DNA from: Diphasiastrum complanatum
Lineage: Eukaryota > Streptophyta > Lycopodiopsida > Lycopodiales > Lycopodiaceae
Direction of reading: 5' to 3'
DNA: 64,000 nt
Assembly (NCBI GenBank): GCA_029204225.1
Contig: CM055094.1
Span: 5,896,548-5,960,547 of the forward strand
The notes below the pieces were generated by a model that did not search any database, was not told the DNA's origin, and worked only from the letters and a program-made list of their open reading frames with translations. Made by a program: the position numbers and the translations under genes. Below are positions 22,689 to 33,367 of the stretch, one piece after another (the stretch's first letter is position 1; every line of letters starts with the position of its first letter).

Positions 22689-23355
22689 TGTGATGCCACG
22701 AAATTGTTAAATATTGAATATCAACCTAAATATGATATGATATACTCAGAAATGAAGATATGAGCTAGATAAATATAAACCATGAAGAGGCCTAAGTCAT
22801 TTTTTGAGAATATATCTTCTAAAGACTTGCCTTGTATTTAAGGGCAAGACCTCTAGAAGGGAAATGCTGCCTTGGATAGCCTTTACTAGGTCATCTATGC
22901 GAAACGACGTAATATGAACCGACATATTAAACTAGAGTAATTTTAACTCTTAGTTAAATATACTTCTTATGGTATAATTGAACATACATTCAACCTAATT
23001 GTTAATTAGACCTTTTCACGGGAGCGACGCACTTGTAGTTTAAGAGATGTGTTTGTTCGCTCCGTAGAACATATATTGATCACACGCTTCAGTCTCAATC
23101 ATCGAGAGAGAAAGAGTTTATGTATTTGTGAGAGGTTGAAGAAGTGAATAGAGTGTTGAGGTTTATTCTCTCTTATCTCTATTCTCTGCACTGTTGAGTG
23201 TGAGTGATCTTGAGTCTACTAGCAATCTCTAATGCATGACATGAATTACTCTTTGATCAGACAAACTCTTTAGCCCATTACAATCGTTTGCTGTATGTCC
23301 ATAAATATGCTCTAAGGAACTATCTTAAAATCCTCTTATTCGTCTGTCGCGAATA
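22689..23355 (+). repeat. Left LTR of element I (part shared with right copy)
   Basis: Starts TGTGATGCCACG and aligns with 43821-44487 at roughly 95 % by eye. The LTR probably extends further right (towards 23700-24000), but the right copy is truncated, so the end is not defined here. A TATTTAAG sequence near 22849 may be the TATA box. No clear primer-binding site could be identified. Confidence 0.75.
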
Positions 23356-24179
23356 CTTTCTTTTCGGCACTCGAATAAAGTCTACATTTGGTACAGTCTA
23401 GCACAATTGATATCATTGATAGAACTGTATGTATATATCTGAGATGTCAGTCCCTGTCTAAGGACTTGAGTCTTTGATCTGTGTTCTTGCTTGTAATTGA
23501 CATAAGTTTCTAACGTACTTTAAAACTCTTTGTGTTCTTTAACCATAACCGCGGACTTAAGTTGTTGAGGACTTATGTCTAGAAACGAACAGTTTACGAA
23601 CGCAATTAACTAATTGTTTGCACAAACACGAATACATCGAACATTTCTCGACTCTTTGTTGACACCTTAATCAGCCGGAGTGTAGTATTGCTGTACTACT
23701 CTGATAACATCTCACCTATAGAATGCATTTCATTCAATTTAATAAAGGCAAGACTGCTGTTTTGGAATTATTAGCACTTCACACCCCAAACACAAGTAAT
23801 ACTGGTTAGTTTTTAATGTTTGTTGACAACCAGAGTAATGTCCGAAGCCACTTCACTCAAAATAAATCATAAGTTGTACCAAATACATAACTTTTTGATG
23901 CTGTCCTATGTGGGTTCGACATTATTTACTACAAAATCTATATGAACCTTGTTGGTATAGTATGACATATACCAATTTTTGGACGGGGATAACTTAGGAA
24001 AGTTATAAGAAAACTGACACATCCATCTCCATTTCTAGTATATGTCAGATAGAGAATCCCGATTAGAATGATACCGTAAGCTTAGAGAGGAATTTTTACG
24101 AAGACAGAGTGAGAGTGCGAGTCGAAGAAATCTCGACGAGATCACTGCCTAGTTACTTGAACTCCTAATTACCTTCGGT
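23356..24179 (+). other. LTR remainder and leader of element I
   Basis: No gene. It includes the unmatched part of the LTR and the leader before gag. No tRNA-Met or tRNA-Asp type primer-binding site was recognised. Confidence 0.4.
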
Positions 24180-25081
24180 ATGGAGGGTCCTGCTGCATGT
24201 TTCACTTCTATCTCAAAAATTAAATTTGATTATTTTAAAGGGACTACTTTAGATGATGTAGATAGCTATGTTTTGCAATTTGAGTCAATTGCTAATGCAA
24301 ATAACGAAGAAACTGACGTAGACAAATTGCAAATCTTTCCTGTTTTACTGAGAAAGCAGACACGCATATGGTACAGTCAAGCTAAACCAGGCCGTGTAGG
24401 AACCTGGTTTCTAATTTTTAGTCCTACTACTGTATCGTTTCATTGTGCATTTGTCTGAATCATTCAATTTGAATATTCTACTGTTAACTATGGCATTTCC
24501 AATGCTACTCTGAACCAGTTCAGAGAATCGGTTATAAATCCAAAATTCTCGGACGTCTGAACAATATTCAGAAGAAAACTAAAGAATCCCTTCAAAAATA
24601 TACACGTAAGGTCAAGAATCCCTTCAAAAATATACACGTAAGGTCTTATAAGAAAACTAACCAGTGTATATCCGATTGATATGCAAACTGAATGGTTTTT
24701 GGCTGATTTACCACCAAAGATTGATCGGTATTGCAGACAAGGGGATATGACTTCCTTAGCAGCAGTAATAGCTAGTGCTAAAAACTTGAGACCTCAAAAC
24801 TAGCACGAAAGCGACGCTCAACTAAAAGATCTCGTAAGTCTAAAATTGATTCTAGTGATAGCGAAGATGATTCAGATACTGCTCCAATTCTTCAAGCTCG
24901 GATTCTGATAGCAATGATTCATCAGAATCAAAAGCTGATAAAGGAGATAAAAGAAGTAAACGACAATCCAAGTGGAAGGATGACATGAAAACTATCGAGG
25001 ATAAGTCGTCAACTTCTAAAGTTGAAAAGATTTGGAAGAGTAATATGGCTGATCTTAATAAAAAGTTTAATGATTTGAAAG
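24180..25081 (+). pseudogene. Ty3 gag, first part (element I)
   Basis: From 24180 the product has KFDYFKGTTLDDVDSYVLQF, KLQIFPVLLRKQTRIWYSQ, then in other frames TEWFLADLPPKIDRY, the core of Ty3-type retrotransposon gag. A 32-bp stretch is tandemly duplicated at about 24578-24645. A Ser/Asp-rich and then Lys-rich linker (24880-25080) follows, and the gene is cut at 25081 by the LTR of element A. Stops and frameshifts throughout. Confidence 0.75.
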
Positions 25082-25884
25082 TGTGAAAAAAGTACAAAAA
25101 GGACCAAGAGTGAATCCTAATCTGATCCTCAAGAGGGATTGGTTGTCAGATTACTTGATCTATCAATCTACTTCAGATTAAGATCAATCTAGATCAATTC
25201 TAGACACAAAATCCTAACAAGAACAATCATTAATTGAAGGTAAGTGTACTTTATGGTTTCACACATGTGAAACACTGTCTGAGTACGGACTCCAACCTGT
25301 ACACATTGATAGAACCTCAAAACAATCAAAACAAATGTAGACAAATGGAGAGAATCACTCAAAATTGCTTCCAAAACCAAGATTGGTGTCTCACATTGAC
25401 TCTGGCCAAATGTGGCTCTATATATACAATAAGTGAGAGCTCATGGTACTGATCATTCCTATGATACCACATGTGTGAAGGTGCTTTGTTATATGACGAT
25501 TCATCATGCAAAACTGACACTTGGACAAAATCTTCTATTTTGAGCACTTTTGGTCTATTTTCCTTCTATATGGAGATCTACTTGGAAATCTTCTAGAACT
25601 CAAAATTCACCTACTTCAGCTTATTCCACATGTGTGAGCTGTCCTCTACACATGGGATATGACACCTAACCAAAGGATGTGGCTCATGCAATCAATAGAT
25701 TGATGCCATGTGTCATATGCCCTTTTAGCCACTAGAACTTGAATGAAATCATATGTACATCCTATATGATTATGGTACATGACAAGTACACTAGTTTCAC
25801 ACGTGGAAACAGGCTCCACACATGTGTGTTTATCTATATACAAGATTTTTGGCCTCTACCAAGCTTATTTTTGCATTTTTCACA
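25082..25884 (-). repeat. 3' LTR of element A
   Basis: On plus it runs TGTGAAAAAAGTACAAAAAGG to TTTTTCACA. Its first ~330 bp align with 29574-29911. A minus-strand TATA candidate lies near 25420-25428. It contains several CACATGTG-like palindromes (25256-25273, near 25470, 25630 and 25815). Confidence 0.8.
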
Positions 25885-26021
25885 CTCCTCAAAAATCTAG
25901 CTTGGTAAATTTAGCTTGATGGAAAACATGATGACCTTGAACTTGACTCCATGGGCTGAATTGGTCTTTGCTTGTTCAAAAGGTGTGAAGATCAGCCAAT
26001 GAGCTTGACGTTGATCTGAAA

Positions 26022-27974
26022 TCACCATATCCATGATAGTGCTTCTTTGATGTTGACATCTTTGATGAACTTGAGAGCTTTGCACCATCCTAGCATCTTC
26101 GAAAGTGATTCCTTCCAAATTTCATGTAGATGCTTGACTTTGAGGCTTGTTCCTTCTTCATGTGCGTGCTCCTCCATGAGAAAATAAAGATTTCTTCTTG
26201 ACTTATTGGGATCACAAAGATCTAACATCATGTTACCATGATCTAGAGAATTAGACTTATCCAAATTGGCAAGACTATGCATGCTATAATAACAAAGTGT
26301 TTGCATCATATCTTCATGCTTGTTTACCATGCTAATCTCAAATCCAATGAGGCTAAATACTTCATTATGGAGATAAGTGTCTTTAGAAGATGATTCACTT
26401 ACTCTCATAAATAGTTTACAATTTGCCTCAATACAAATTTTCAAACTATGAGTGAACAAATCACTTTTGCTCTTACATGACTCAAGAGCATACATTTGAT
26501 GAAATAACCATTTGCTTTCTAATTGATTTAAAATCAATTTCAACCTTTTAAGAACATCATCTATGTTCTCAAGAGAGACTTCATACTCAACTAGTATGGC
26601 TGTACTCCAATTTTGAAATGCAATGATCTCACTAAAGCAAATTGATTTATCAAATGACATAGGAGAATTAAGTATGAGATGTATACCACATGAGGTATGC
26701 TCCTCTTTCCCTTGAAATGTGAGCCACATGGAATCAACCATGTTTCTTGAGATTCTTTTTGGAATCACAACTTGAGAAGGTCTCTCCTCCTCAATCCTTG
26801 ACATACTTGAACCTTGAGAAGGACTCTTCTCCTCAATCCTTGGCACACTTGAACCTTGAGATGACTCCTTAAGATCCTCTTCATGATGCTCCTTTTTGAT
26901 GGAAATCCGAGACCTCCATGTCTCATAATGATCACAACAAGTATGACCATTCAATATGCACTTCCTATGATTATCAAGATTACTTATGCTAGAAACATAA
27001 GTCCAAAAATCACCACAACTTGGCATGATTTTTCCAATATTGAAATCAAAAGGTATTTTCATCTCAATAAGGCTAACTACTTGCTTATGGATATAAGTGT
27101 CCACTTTGGATGCTTCACTTATTCTCATAAGAAGTTTACATTTTGCCTTTAAGATTGAAAACTTACAATTTTCATCTTTATGAATGAACACATCATTCAT
27201 GATCTTATTGAAACCAAAAGATCCTATATTATGAAGGTATTTCCATTTCCTTGACTTCATAACTAATGTAAGGTTACAAGGAAAACATATTTTGCTATCT
27301 TTTAGGGCATCACACTCAACTAGTATTGCCTTAATCCACCTTTGAGATACAAAAATCTCTTAAAAGCAAAATGGTTCTTCATAAGTTGACATGATAGCAT
27401 AAATGAAACTATTTTCATTTTGTGATTGCTGCTCCTTATTCTTGATTGATTTCTCTTGGATCATAACAATAAGTTTGAACTTATTTAAAGTTCCAAGCAA
27501 AATACTTTCCAAGGACATAAAATAAATGCAAGTTACTTTCATGAAAGTGGCATCTATCTTTGCATCTTGAACCAAACAATGCACTTCCAAATGAAAAATT
27601 TCAAAAGATTTGACATGTGTTGTGATGGACTCTTGAAGACAAATCTTGCAAGTCCTTGTGAGACTCCAAGCCTCATTCACCTTTCCACAAAGGAAACACC
27701 TTTCCTTGGACTTGTCCTTCTTGTATTTGCATTTCGAACTTGAAACTCCATCCTTCACCACGGCCCCCTTGCTTTGGTTCTCCTTGGATGGATTGGTCTT
27801 CTTTTTGTAGCATCTTGAGAAAATATATCCTCCCTTGCCACAAAGGTTGCACTTAGGATCCTTTCTTTCCTTCAATAGGATGCCACCTATTGATGCCATG
27901 TGAATAAAAACCTGTGATATGATTCTACAAATGTAATTTGTGACTTTCAAGAGACTAGATTTGAACATCTTCAA
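26022..27974 (-). pseudogene. Family-A gene: zinc-knuckle N-part plus repeated unknown modules
   Basis: One minus-strand frame of about 650 codons interrupted by a single TAA (27360-27362). The first 204 residues include CNLCGKGGYIFSRC (42-55), a CCHC knuckle with Tyr in place of His, and CX2C-X12-CX2C (93-112). The second part (residues numbered from 27260) has two related modules: CKLLMRISEASKVDTYIH at 41-58 and CKLFMRVSESSSKDTYLH at 281-298. Each ends in a KEEH/EEH..HEE acidic run (about 123-128 and 363-369). A 45-bp in-frame duplication gives SQGSSxxRIEE twice (134-160). A weaker third module may lie in the first part. The C-terminus is IKEALSWIW. I do not recognise the module. A diverged copy is at 124-615. 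It may be a captured host domain or a derived gag. Confidence 0.6.
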
Positions 27975-29561
27975 TAATCTAGAATGATCTACAAAAGATC
28001 TAGCTCACAAACCTAAGAATCAATTTTCACACTAATGACTAGTCACTTGGAAACTTTGCTTTGATCATTAAGACAAAAGCACACAATCTTTGAATCAAAT
28101 CACTAAAGAAATAAGATCCAATCTCCTATTGGACTCATCAAATACCAATGAATCTTTCTTTTGAAAGTTGAAATGGATATGAAAAAGATTTGACACCTAG
28201 ATTTTCCTTTTCACTTGACTAGTTCTCTCAACACTTGAGATTCTTGAACAAAAGATGGGTTTTGTTTCAAATACATGAAAATAAAACTTAATCACTTCTT
28301 TTGGACTCACTATTGACCCAAATAATCTCACACTTGAGATTTAGAATGAATTTGATTTGATTTGACAACAAACTATACCACCAATTTTTCACAAAGCTTA
28401 AAAAGTTAGACAACTAGAGATTCACAAAGATCTCAACCATGCATGAATACTCAAATATGGACTCCTCATTCTAGACATCCAATGGGATCTCAAATTGACC
28501 CTCACACTCTCACAAAGAAAGTTGAATAGAACTAATTTGAGTTTCATACATACTATGTCAATTTTTGCTCAATAAATTGAATTCAATCACTCCTATTGGA
28601 TTCCACCAATTACTCTACTTTATAAGACTTGAAATGAAATTCAAAATCAAAAGTTGTGATTTTTCTCACTAAGATATTGTGCTTCAAAGAGCTAATGCCA
28701 CTTAGAAAGATTTGATCACCTAGGAGAATACAAATTCTCCACCAATAACAACACAAAATGAGCTTCTAGATCTTGCCTTCTACAAAGGAAGGAACTCTTA
28801 GAAAATTGGATCTCTCTCTACACATTTGCCATAGACACCTTAATGACTCTTTTCAAACCTTACAATCACTCAAACAAATTGATTAGGGTTGAACAATGTG
28901 ACTTGGATCTCAATCTCTTTTCTAGAACTCTCAATTGAAGCCAATCTATGTCAAATTCTACAAAAGATTTGCATAGATGCTCTATATGCACTAGAAACTC
29001 TCAAAGGTTTCACTTGGAGGACAGATCCAAGGATGTTTTCTAGCAAATTGATGCTTCTAAACTTGACCCTATCACTCTTGAACAAATATTGAGTGATGGT
29101 ACAATAGATTTCAACCTCTCACCTTGCATATCACTCCTTAATCTATGATTTTTAACAAAATCTCTCTCAACTTCAACATGCACGCAAAAAATCAGAGATA
29201 ATCAATCAATGCACCTAATTCAAGCTTCAAATCTAATTTCTTGTCTGATCTAATCCAAGAACTAATCAAGGTATTAGATTCTCTATAGAAAATGCTTGAT
29301 TTTGCACCAAAAATCACTCAAATTGGGTATGTCAGTCAAATTCTACAAATTTTTGAATTTTCTCAGCCAAAACCGGAGCTGTATGGCCTCACACGTGTGA
29401 AAAGGGTTCCTATAGCCCACAACAAGATCTGGAACAAAAATTTTGAGGATAGTTATCAAATCCAACTCGCTACACAAAATCTGACTAGTTTCCAAAAAAC
29501 TGCTAATTTTGGCTTTGATTTGGATTGACCCGATCAATTTCAACAAAACCTCTTGTACTAG
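27975..29561 (-). other. Leader and degenerate 5' interior of element A
   Basis: Between the primer-binding site and the coding frame. Many stops in all frames; short plus-strand frames such as 28889-29092 have no support. A CACACGTGTG palindrome lies near 29390. Confidence 0.4.
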
Positions 29562-29573
29562 GCTCTGATACCA
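29562..29573 (-). promoter_or_regulatory. Primer-binding site of element A, tRNA-iMet type
   Basis: On the minus strand TGGTATCAGAGC directly follows the LTR end (...CACA). It is complementary to the 3' end of initiator methionine tRNA, the common primer of plant Copia elements. Confidence 0.85.
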
Positions 29574-29911
29574 TGTGCAAAAAGAACAAAAAGGACCAAG
29601 AGTGGATCCTAATCTGATCCTCAAAAGGGATTGGTTGTCAGATTACTTGATCTATCAATCTACTTCAGATTAAGATCAATCTAGATCAATTCTAGACACA
29701 AAATCCTAACAAGAACAATCATTAATTGAAGGTAAGTGTACTTTATGGTTTCACACGTGTGAAACACTGTCTGAGTACGGACTTCAACCTGAAAATAAGT
29801 ACACATTGATAGAACCTCAAAACAATCAAAACAAATGTAGACAAATGGAGAGAATCACTCAAAATTGCTTCCAAAACCAAGATTGGTGTCTCACATTGAT
29901 TATGGCCAAAT
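29574..29911 (-). repeat. Truncated 5' LTR of element A
   Basis: Nearly the same as 25082-25410, then stops at GGCCAAAT (29903-29910), where Copia integrase code of element B takes over. It contains the 18-bp perfect palindrome GTTTCACACGTGTGAAAC at 29748-29765 and GTACGGAC at 29775-29782. Confidence 0.85.
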
Positions 29912-29918
29912 CTAAAAA

Positions 29919-31370
29919 GTGATTGTTGGTAGAGATGTCATTTTTGATGAGGGGAACATTCCAAAGATTTCTTCAAGCATGATTGATGGTAAAGTGGATG
30001 GATCTAACATTCTTGATGTTGATGAGAAGGATCCTACTTTGGATGGTGGTGATGATGGACCTTCATCAAGTCAAAAGCCAAGGAGAACATCAAGAGAAAG
30101 ACAAGTACCTTCAAGGCTCACATATGATCAAAAGGATAAGAAAGTAGTTTTTGGAAATTATGTTTCTTTTCTAACCTCTTTGGATGAGCCTACAAGTGTA
30201 GATCAAGCAAGGAAAGAAGAGGAGTGGATCCAAGCAATGGATCTCGAGTATCAAACTCTTATGAAGAGTGGAACATCTTTTGGAGGACCTTCTTGTGTAT
30301 ATGGAGCTATGCAAGTGGATGGATGTTATCTTGCTGTAAAATCAAGTATTGGATCTGGAAAACAAAGTTTTTTCAATAACTTTGATGGTCAAGTTGAATA
30401 TCAAGAGGTTGATCTCAAAACGCTTCAACTAGTCAAAATGGAAGTTGGCAATTTTGAACTAGTCAAGAGCATCAAAGGAGAGGTAATTGGCAAAGATGTT
30501 ATGGATCTATTTTTGCAGCATATTGAAGACTCAAGTAAGGTCAAAGGAGCAGCAAGTAAGTGTTGTTCAAGTTTACTTTAATTGTTCTATCTCATGTTTG
30601 AGCAATTTCATGTGGATGTGCGCAAATTGTCAAGTTATGGTAAAACTAGCTATATTGGTGAACATCATTTTGATGTTGGATTTGTACTAGAATTCTTGGC
30701 TGGTTTTGCTGATGGAAATGAAGCTATTGGAGGTTCATTATGTCACTCATTCATGGTCAAGTCATCAAGGCTTGATGACATCTTTTGGAAAGATGGAGAT
30801 GGAAGCCCATTCATGGAGTATCATGGTGGATACAAGGCAACAAAGGACAAAGAAGGAGGAGACATGCAAGCAAATGTTGATCACTCACATTTATTGTTTG
30901 TTTGCTGTATTTTTCCAGAGAGTTCAGAGTTGAAAGTATGGTGGAATCATTTCATTAACATTCTATTTGACTCTTCATGTTCTAGTCACATTTTGACATT
31001 TAAAATTGATGTAAGAAATAGTGAAGCATCCCAAGTGGACACTATTCTCTATATCAATTATGGTTGTTTCTATTTTGAGCATTACATGATCATTAAAAGG
31101 AGATCTATTCTTAGGAAGAATATCATTCTTATGATAGATCAAAGTTCTATGGTCAAAAACTATGCTAGGAGCAAGCATATTGAGATACAATATCATTTTG
31201 TGAGGGAGCGAGTCATTGCAAAGGAGGTGGAGCTTCAACATGTGTCTTCAAGGGAATGTGTAGCTGATATCTTCACCAAAGCATTGGGAAAAGACTTGTT
31301 CATGAAGCATAGGACTTCACTTGGAGTATTATCAAAGTCTATTCTAAAACTAGTTGAAGAGGGAGTGTGA
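29919..31370 (+). pseudogene. Copia pol with most of RT/RNase H replaced by unrelated sequence
   Basis: A single plus frame of 484 codons with one TAA (30579-30581). Residues 1-115 match K's integrase tail and the start of RT (SRLTYDQKDKKVV, EEEWIQAMDLEYQTLMKS). The sequence then switches to about 300 residues with no RT motif (no LDISNAFLNG, no YVDD), such as GPSCVYGAMQVDGCYLAVKS and GYKATKDKEGGDMQANVDHS. It returns to Copia RNase H near 31160 (YARSKHIEIQYHFVRE, ADIFTKALGKDLFMKHRTS) and ends KLVEEGV with its stop inside the LTR. Inside the insert, NSEASQVDT near 31018 echoes element A's module. Insert origin unknown; captured host or element-A-related DNA are the two options. Confidence 0.65.
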
Positions 31371-32002
31371 AAGATTCAACTAGTTTCATCACATTTTGCA
31401 ATATTTTCATATTTGGCATATTGAGGCCAAAACTTGTTTTAGAATTAGAGGTTGACTTTTCAAAGTTCATTAGTTTAAATTTCATTTGAATAAACACTTT
31501 TTGAGAGTGTGGGAAAGATAGAATGCGAGTTTGAGTAGATTCAATTTGAATAAGTTGGGTACATTGAATCTAGATCCAAAATTAGAAGGGATAGCATTTT
31601 GGTGGGAAATCCAAGTGGCCAAATAGTGTTTGGACCTGTTATAAAAGGATGTAACTTGTGGTTATATCATGGTTCTCATTTCATGCTTATACATGGTTCT
31701 CTTGGGTTCTACTATCCATTGGTGCACTATCTTGGTGATTCCTTGCAATTCTATGTGTAGAATGATCTATACTTGCTATTTTTGGATCCACACATGTGAA
31801 ATACAGTAGCTTGCTAGTTTTGTACGGACAACAACAATACATAATCTTTTCATTCAAGTTTGATCAAGTTCTATTAGTGTTTGCATCTCAAATTGTGTGT
31901 AGATGCTGATTTTTCTACATTGGTGAGATTGGTAGTGTATTTCTCTTTCTAACCAAAGATCATTCAAGTAGATTGGATCTTAAGGATCTGAAATCTTTCA
32001 CA
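31366..32002 (+). repeat. 3' LTR of Copia B
   Basis: TGTGAAAGAT to ATCTTTCACA, 637 bp, with 10-bp inverted termini, directly after the AAGAGGGAG polypurine tract. TATA box TATAAAAG at 31640-31647. CACACATGTGAAAT at about 31789-31802 and GTACGGACA at 31822-31830. Confidence 0.8.
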
Positions 32003-33360
32003 CAGATCTATAAAGTTGCAGACAAAAGACAAAAAGCTTCTTCTTCAACTCGGGAATGTGGTGTACAAAATGTGGAACTTCTGGACATACTAAGGAAGAC
32101 TGCACCATTGTGAATGTAAAGTATATCGAAGATCCTGCCTAGGAGGTACTTCAAAATGATGCGACTACTAATTATGTTCAGAAAGTTTGCACCAAGAAGA
32201 CACAATCCTTCTGATTTTGTTGGACCAGCGATGAAGTCACAAACCACGACTAAACCAGTGTCGGGCAATGTTACAATTGTGGAGAGCTGGGACATTTTTC
32301 ACCTGACTGTCCTCAGCCACAAAAGACAATTGGTTATGTACCATTATGCTCAAACTGTAGGGAGCTTGGCCACAAGTATCTTGACTGCCCTCAGTCGCAG
32401 AAGCCGGGACCTAAGTACCAGTATGTAGCAACACCAGCTACTATAGACTCGAAAGCAAAAGCTTCAACTGATGCTATTGTGTAGAGGATTGATATTATTG
32501 AGGGAAAATTGGCGAAGACAGAAGACCAGTCTTGGCCAAGTGATGTGGAAAAGCTATTCAAAGTCACAACAAGAAGCAAAGGCTCTTCGAAACCCGAACA
32601 AAATTCTTCAACGAAGCACAGAAACTCTTCGAAGAAGAAATCTTCGAGCAAGTCAACAAATAAATCTACAACTAAAGAAGATCTAAAAGATGACCCCAAC
32701 TATGACCGCAATGCTGCAAAATTATTTGCAAAAGACATCTCAGCAGAAGCGAAAGAAATTATGATTACTGAACTACAGCTAGCTGCTGCAAAAAAGGTGG
32801 TCACATTCGAGGAAGGGGACGATGAAATACCGAAGACTAAACTGTCTAGTGCCGTTATTGACAAGCCAATCTTGAAAGCAAAGAGGAAGGAATATGATAT
32901 AGTGACTGATATTGGATCTCTTCATCTAAACATCACTTTTGAGCAATTGTTGGCAAACAACACTTATTACCGTAAGCAATTGAAAGGTCTTTTTGTCCCT
33001 AAAAAGAAGAAAAAAGTTTCTTTGCCAGATCTTGGTATATTGTCTATTGATTTAGGAGATCTCGGCGCACCTGAAATTGATGTTATCATTGTAGGGTATT
33101 TGATTGAAAAAGTGCCGATAGACTCTGGTTCAAGTGTGAACATAATAACAAAAGACACAGCTCATGCTTTGGGGCTGACTGACATTCAACCAACACAACA
33201 AAATATAAAGTTAGCAGATTCGACGCGACGAAAGCCTGTTGGAGAATTGAAGGATGTTACTGTTTACATTCAAGCCAAGCTTTCACAATGAATTTTATAG
33301 TTATTAAGCCACTTGGTTTGTCATCTTATTTTGTGCTAATTGGACGGCCCTGCCTTTATC
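32003..33360 (+). pseudogene. Ty3 gag end and protease of element I
   Basis: Continuation of the gag cut at 25081. Three CCHC zinc knuckles lie in one frame: CTKCGTSGHTKEDC (32062-32103), CYNCGELGHFSPDC (32269-32310) and CSNCRELGHKYLDC (32347-32388). After a Ser/Lys-rich linker, the frame 32509-33291 leads to an aspartic protease with VPIDSGSSVNIITKDTAHAL (from 33112) and, past a frameshift, KPLGLSSYFVLIGRPCLYQ near 33310-33360. Stops at about 32142, 32214, 32252 and 32482 inactivate it. Three knuckles are more than the one usual in plant Ty3 gag. Confidence 0.8.
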
Positions 33361-33367
33361 AATCAAA

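Larger units (their letters stand above)
25082..29911 (-). mobile_element. Non-autonomous LTR element A with an unusual gene
   Basis: Minus-strand element. The 3' LTR is 25082-25884 (803 bp, TGTGAAAAAT...CACA on the minus strand). The polypurine tract is next to it (minus GAGGAG at 25885-25890). A primer-binding site matching initiator-Met tRNA is at 29562-29573, and the 5' LTR at 29574-29911 is cut to 338 bp. The 3.7-kb interior has no protease, RT, RNase H or integrase; it encodes a zinc-knuckle-like gag remnant and a repeated module of unknown function. It could move only with enzymes from another element. It lies inside gag of element I and abuts Copia B. Confidence 0.75.
29912..32002 (+). 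mobile_element. Copia derivative B with foreign insert, 3' part only
   Basis: Starts inside the integrase C-terminus (RDVIFDEGNIPK, as in K) and ends with a complete 3' LTR. The 5' half is missing at a sharp join to element A's LTR. Flanks of the A/B block (GAAAG before 25082, CAGAT after 32002) do not form a duplication, consistent with a chimera or deletion rather than one clean insertion. Confidence 0.7.

Noticed and set aside
25897-26118. Minus-strand 73-codon frame past the end of the family-A gene
   Set aside because: It overlaps the gene's C-terminus in another frame and runs through non-coding sequence to the polypurine tract; no conservation with the copy at 540-712.
29562-29573. 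tRNA-like sequences (here and at 7376, 39089, 40267, 52296, 53457, 58555)
   Set aside because: Only the 12-18 bases complementary to tRNA 3' ends are present, directly beside LTRs. They are primer-binding sites and not tRNA genes.
32391-32699. Minus-strand 102-codon frame with acidic Phe/Leu-rich sequence
   Set aside because: Antisense of the Lys/Ser-rich gag linker of element I, which has family motifs on the plus strand.
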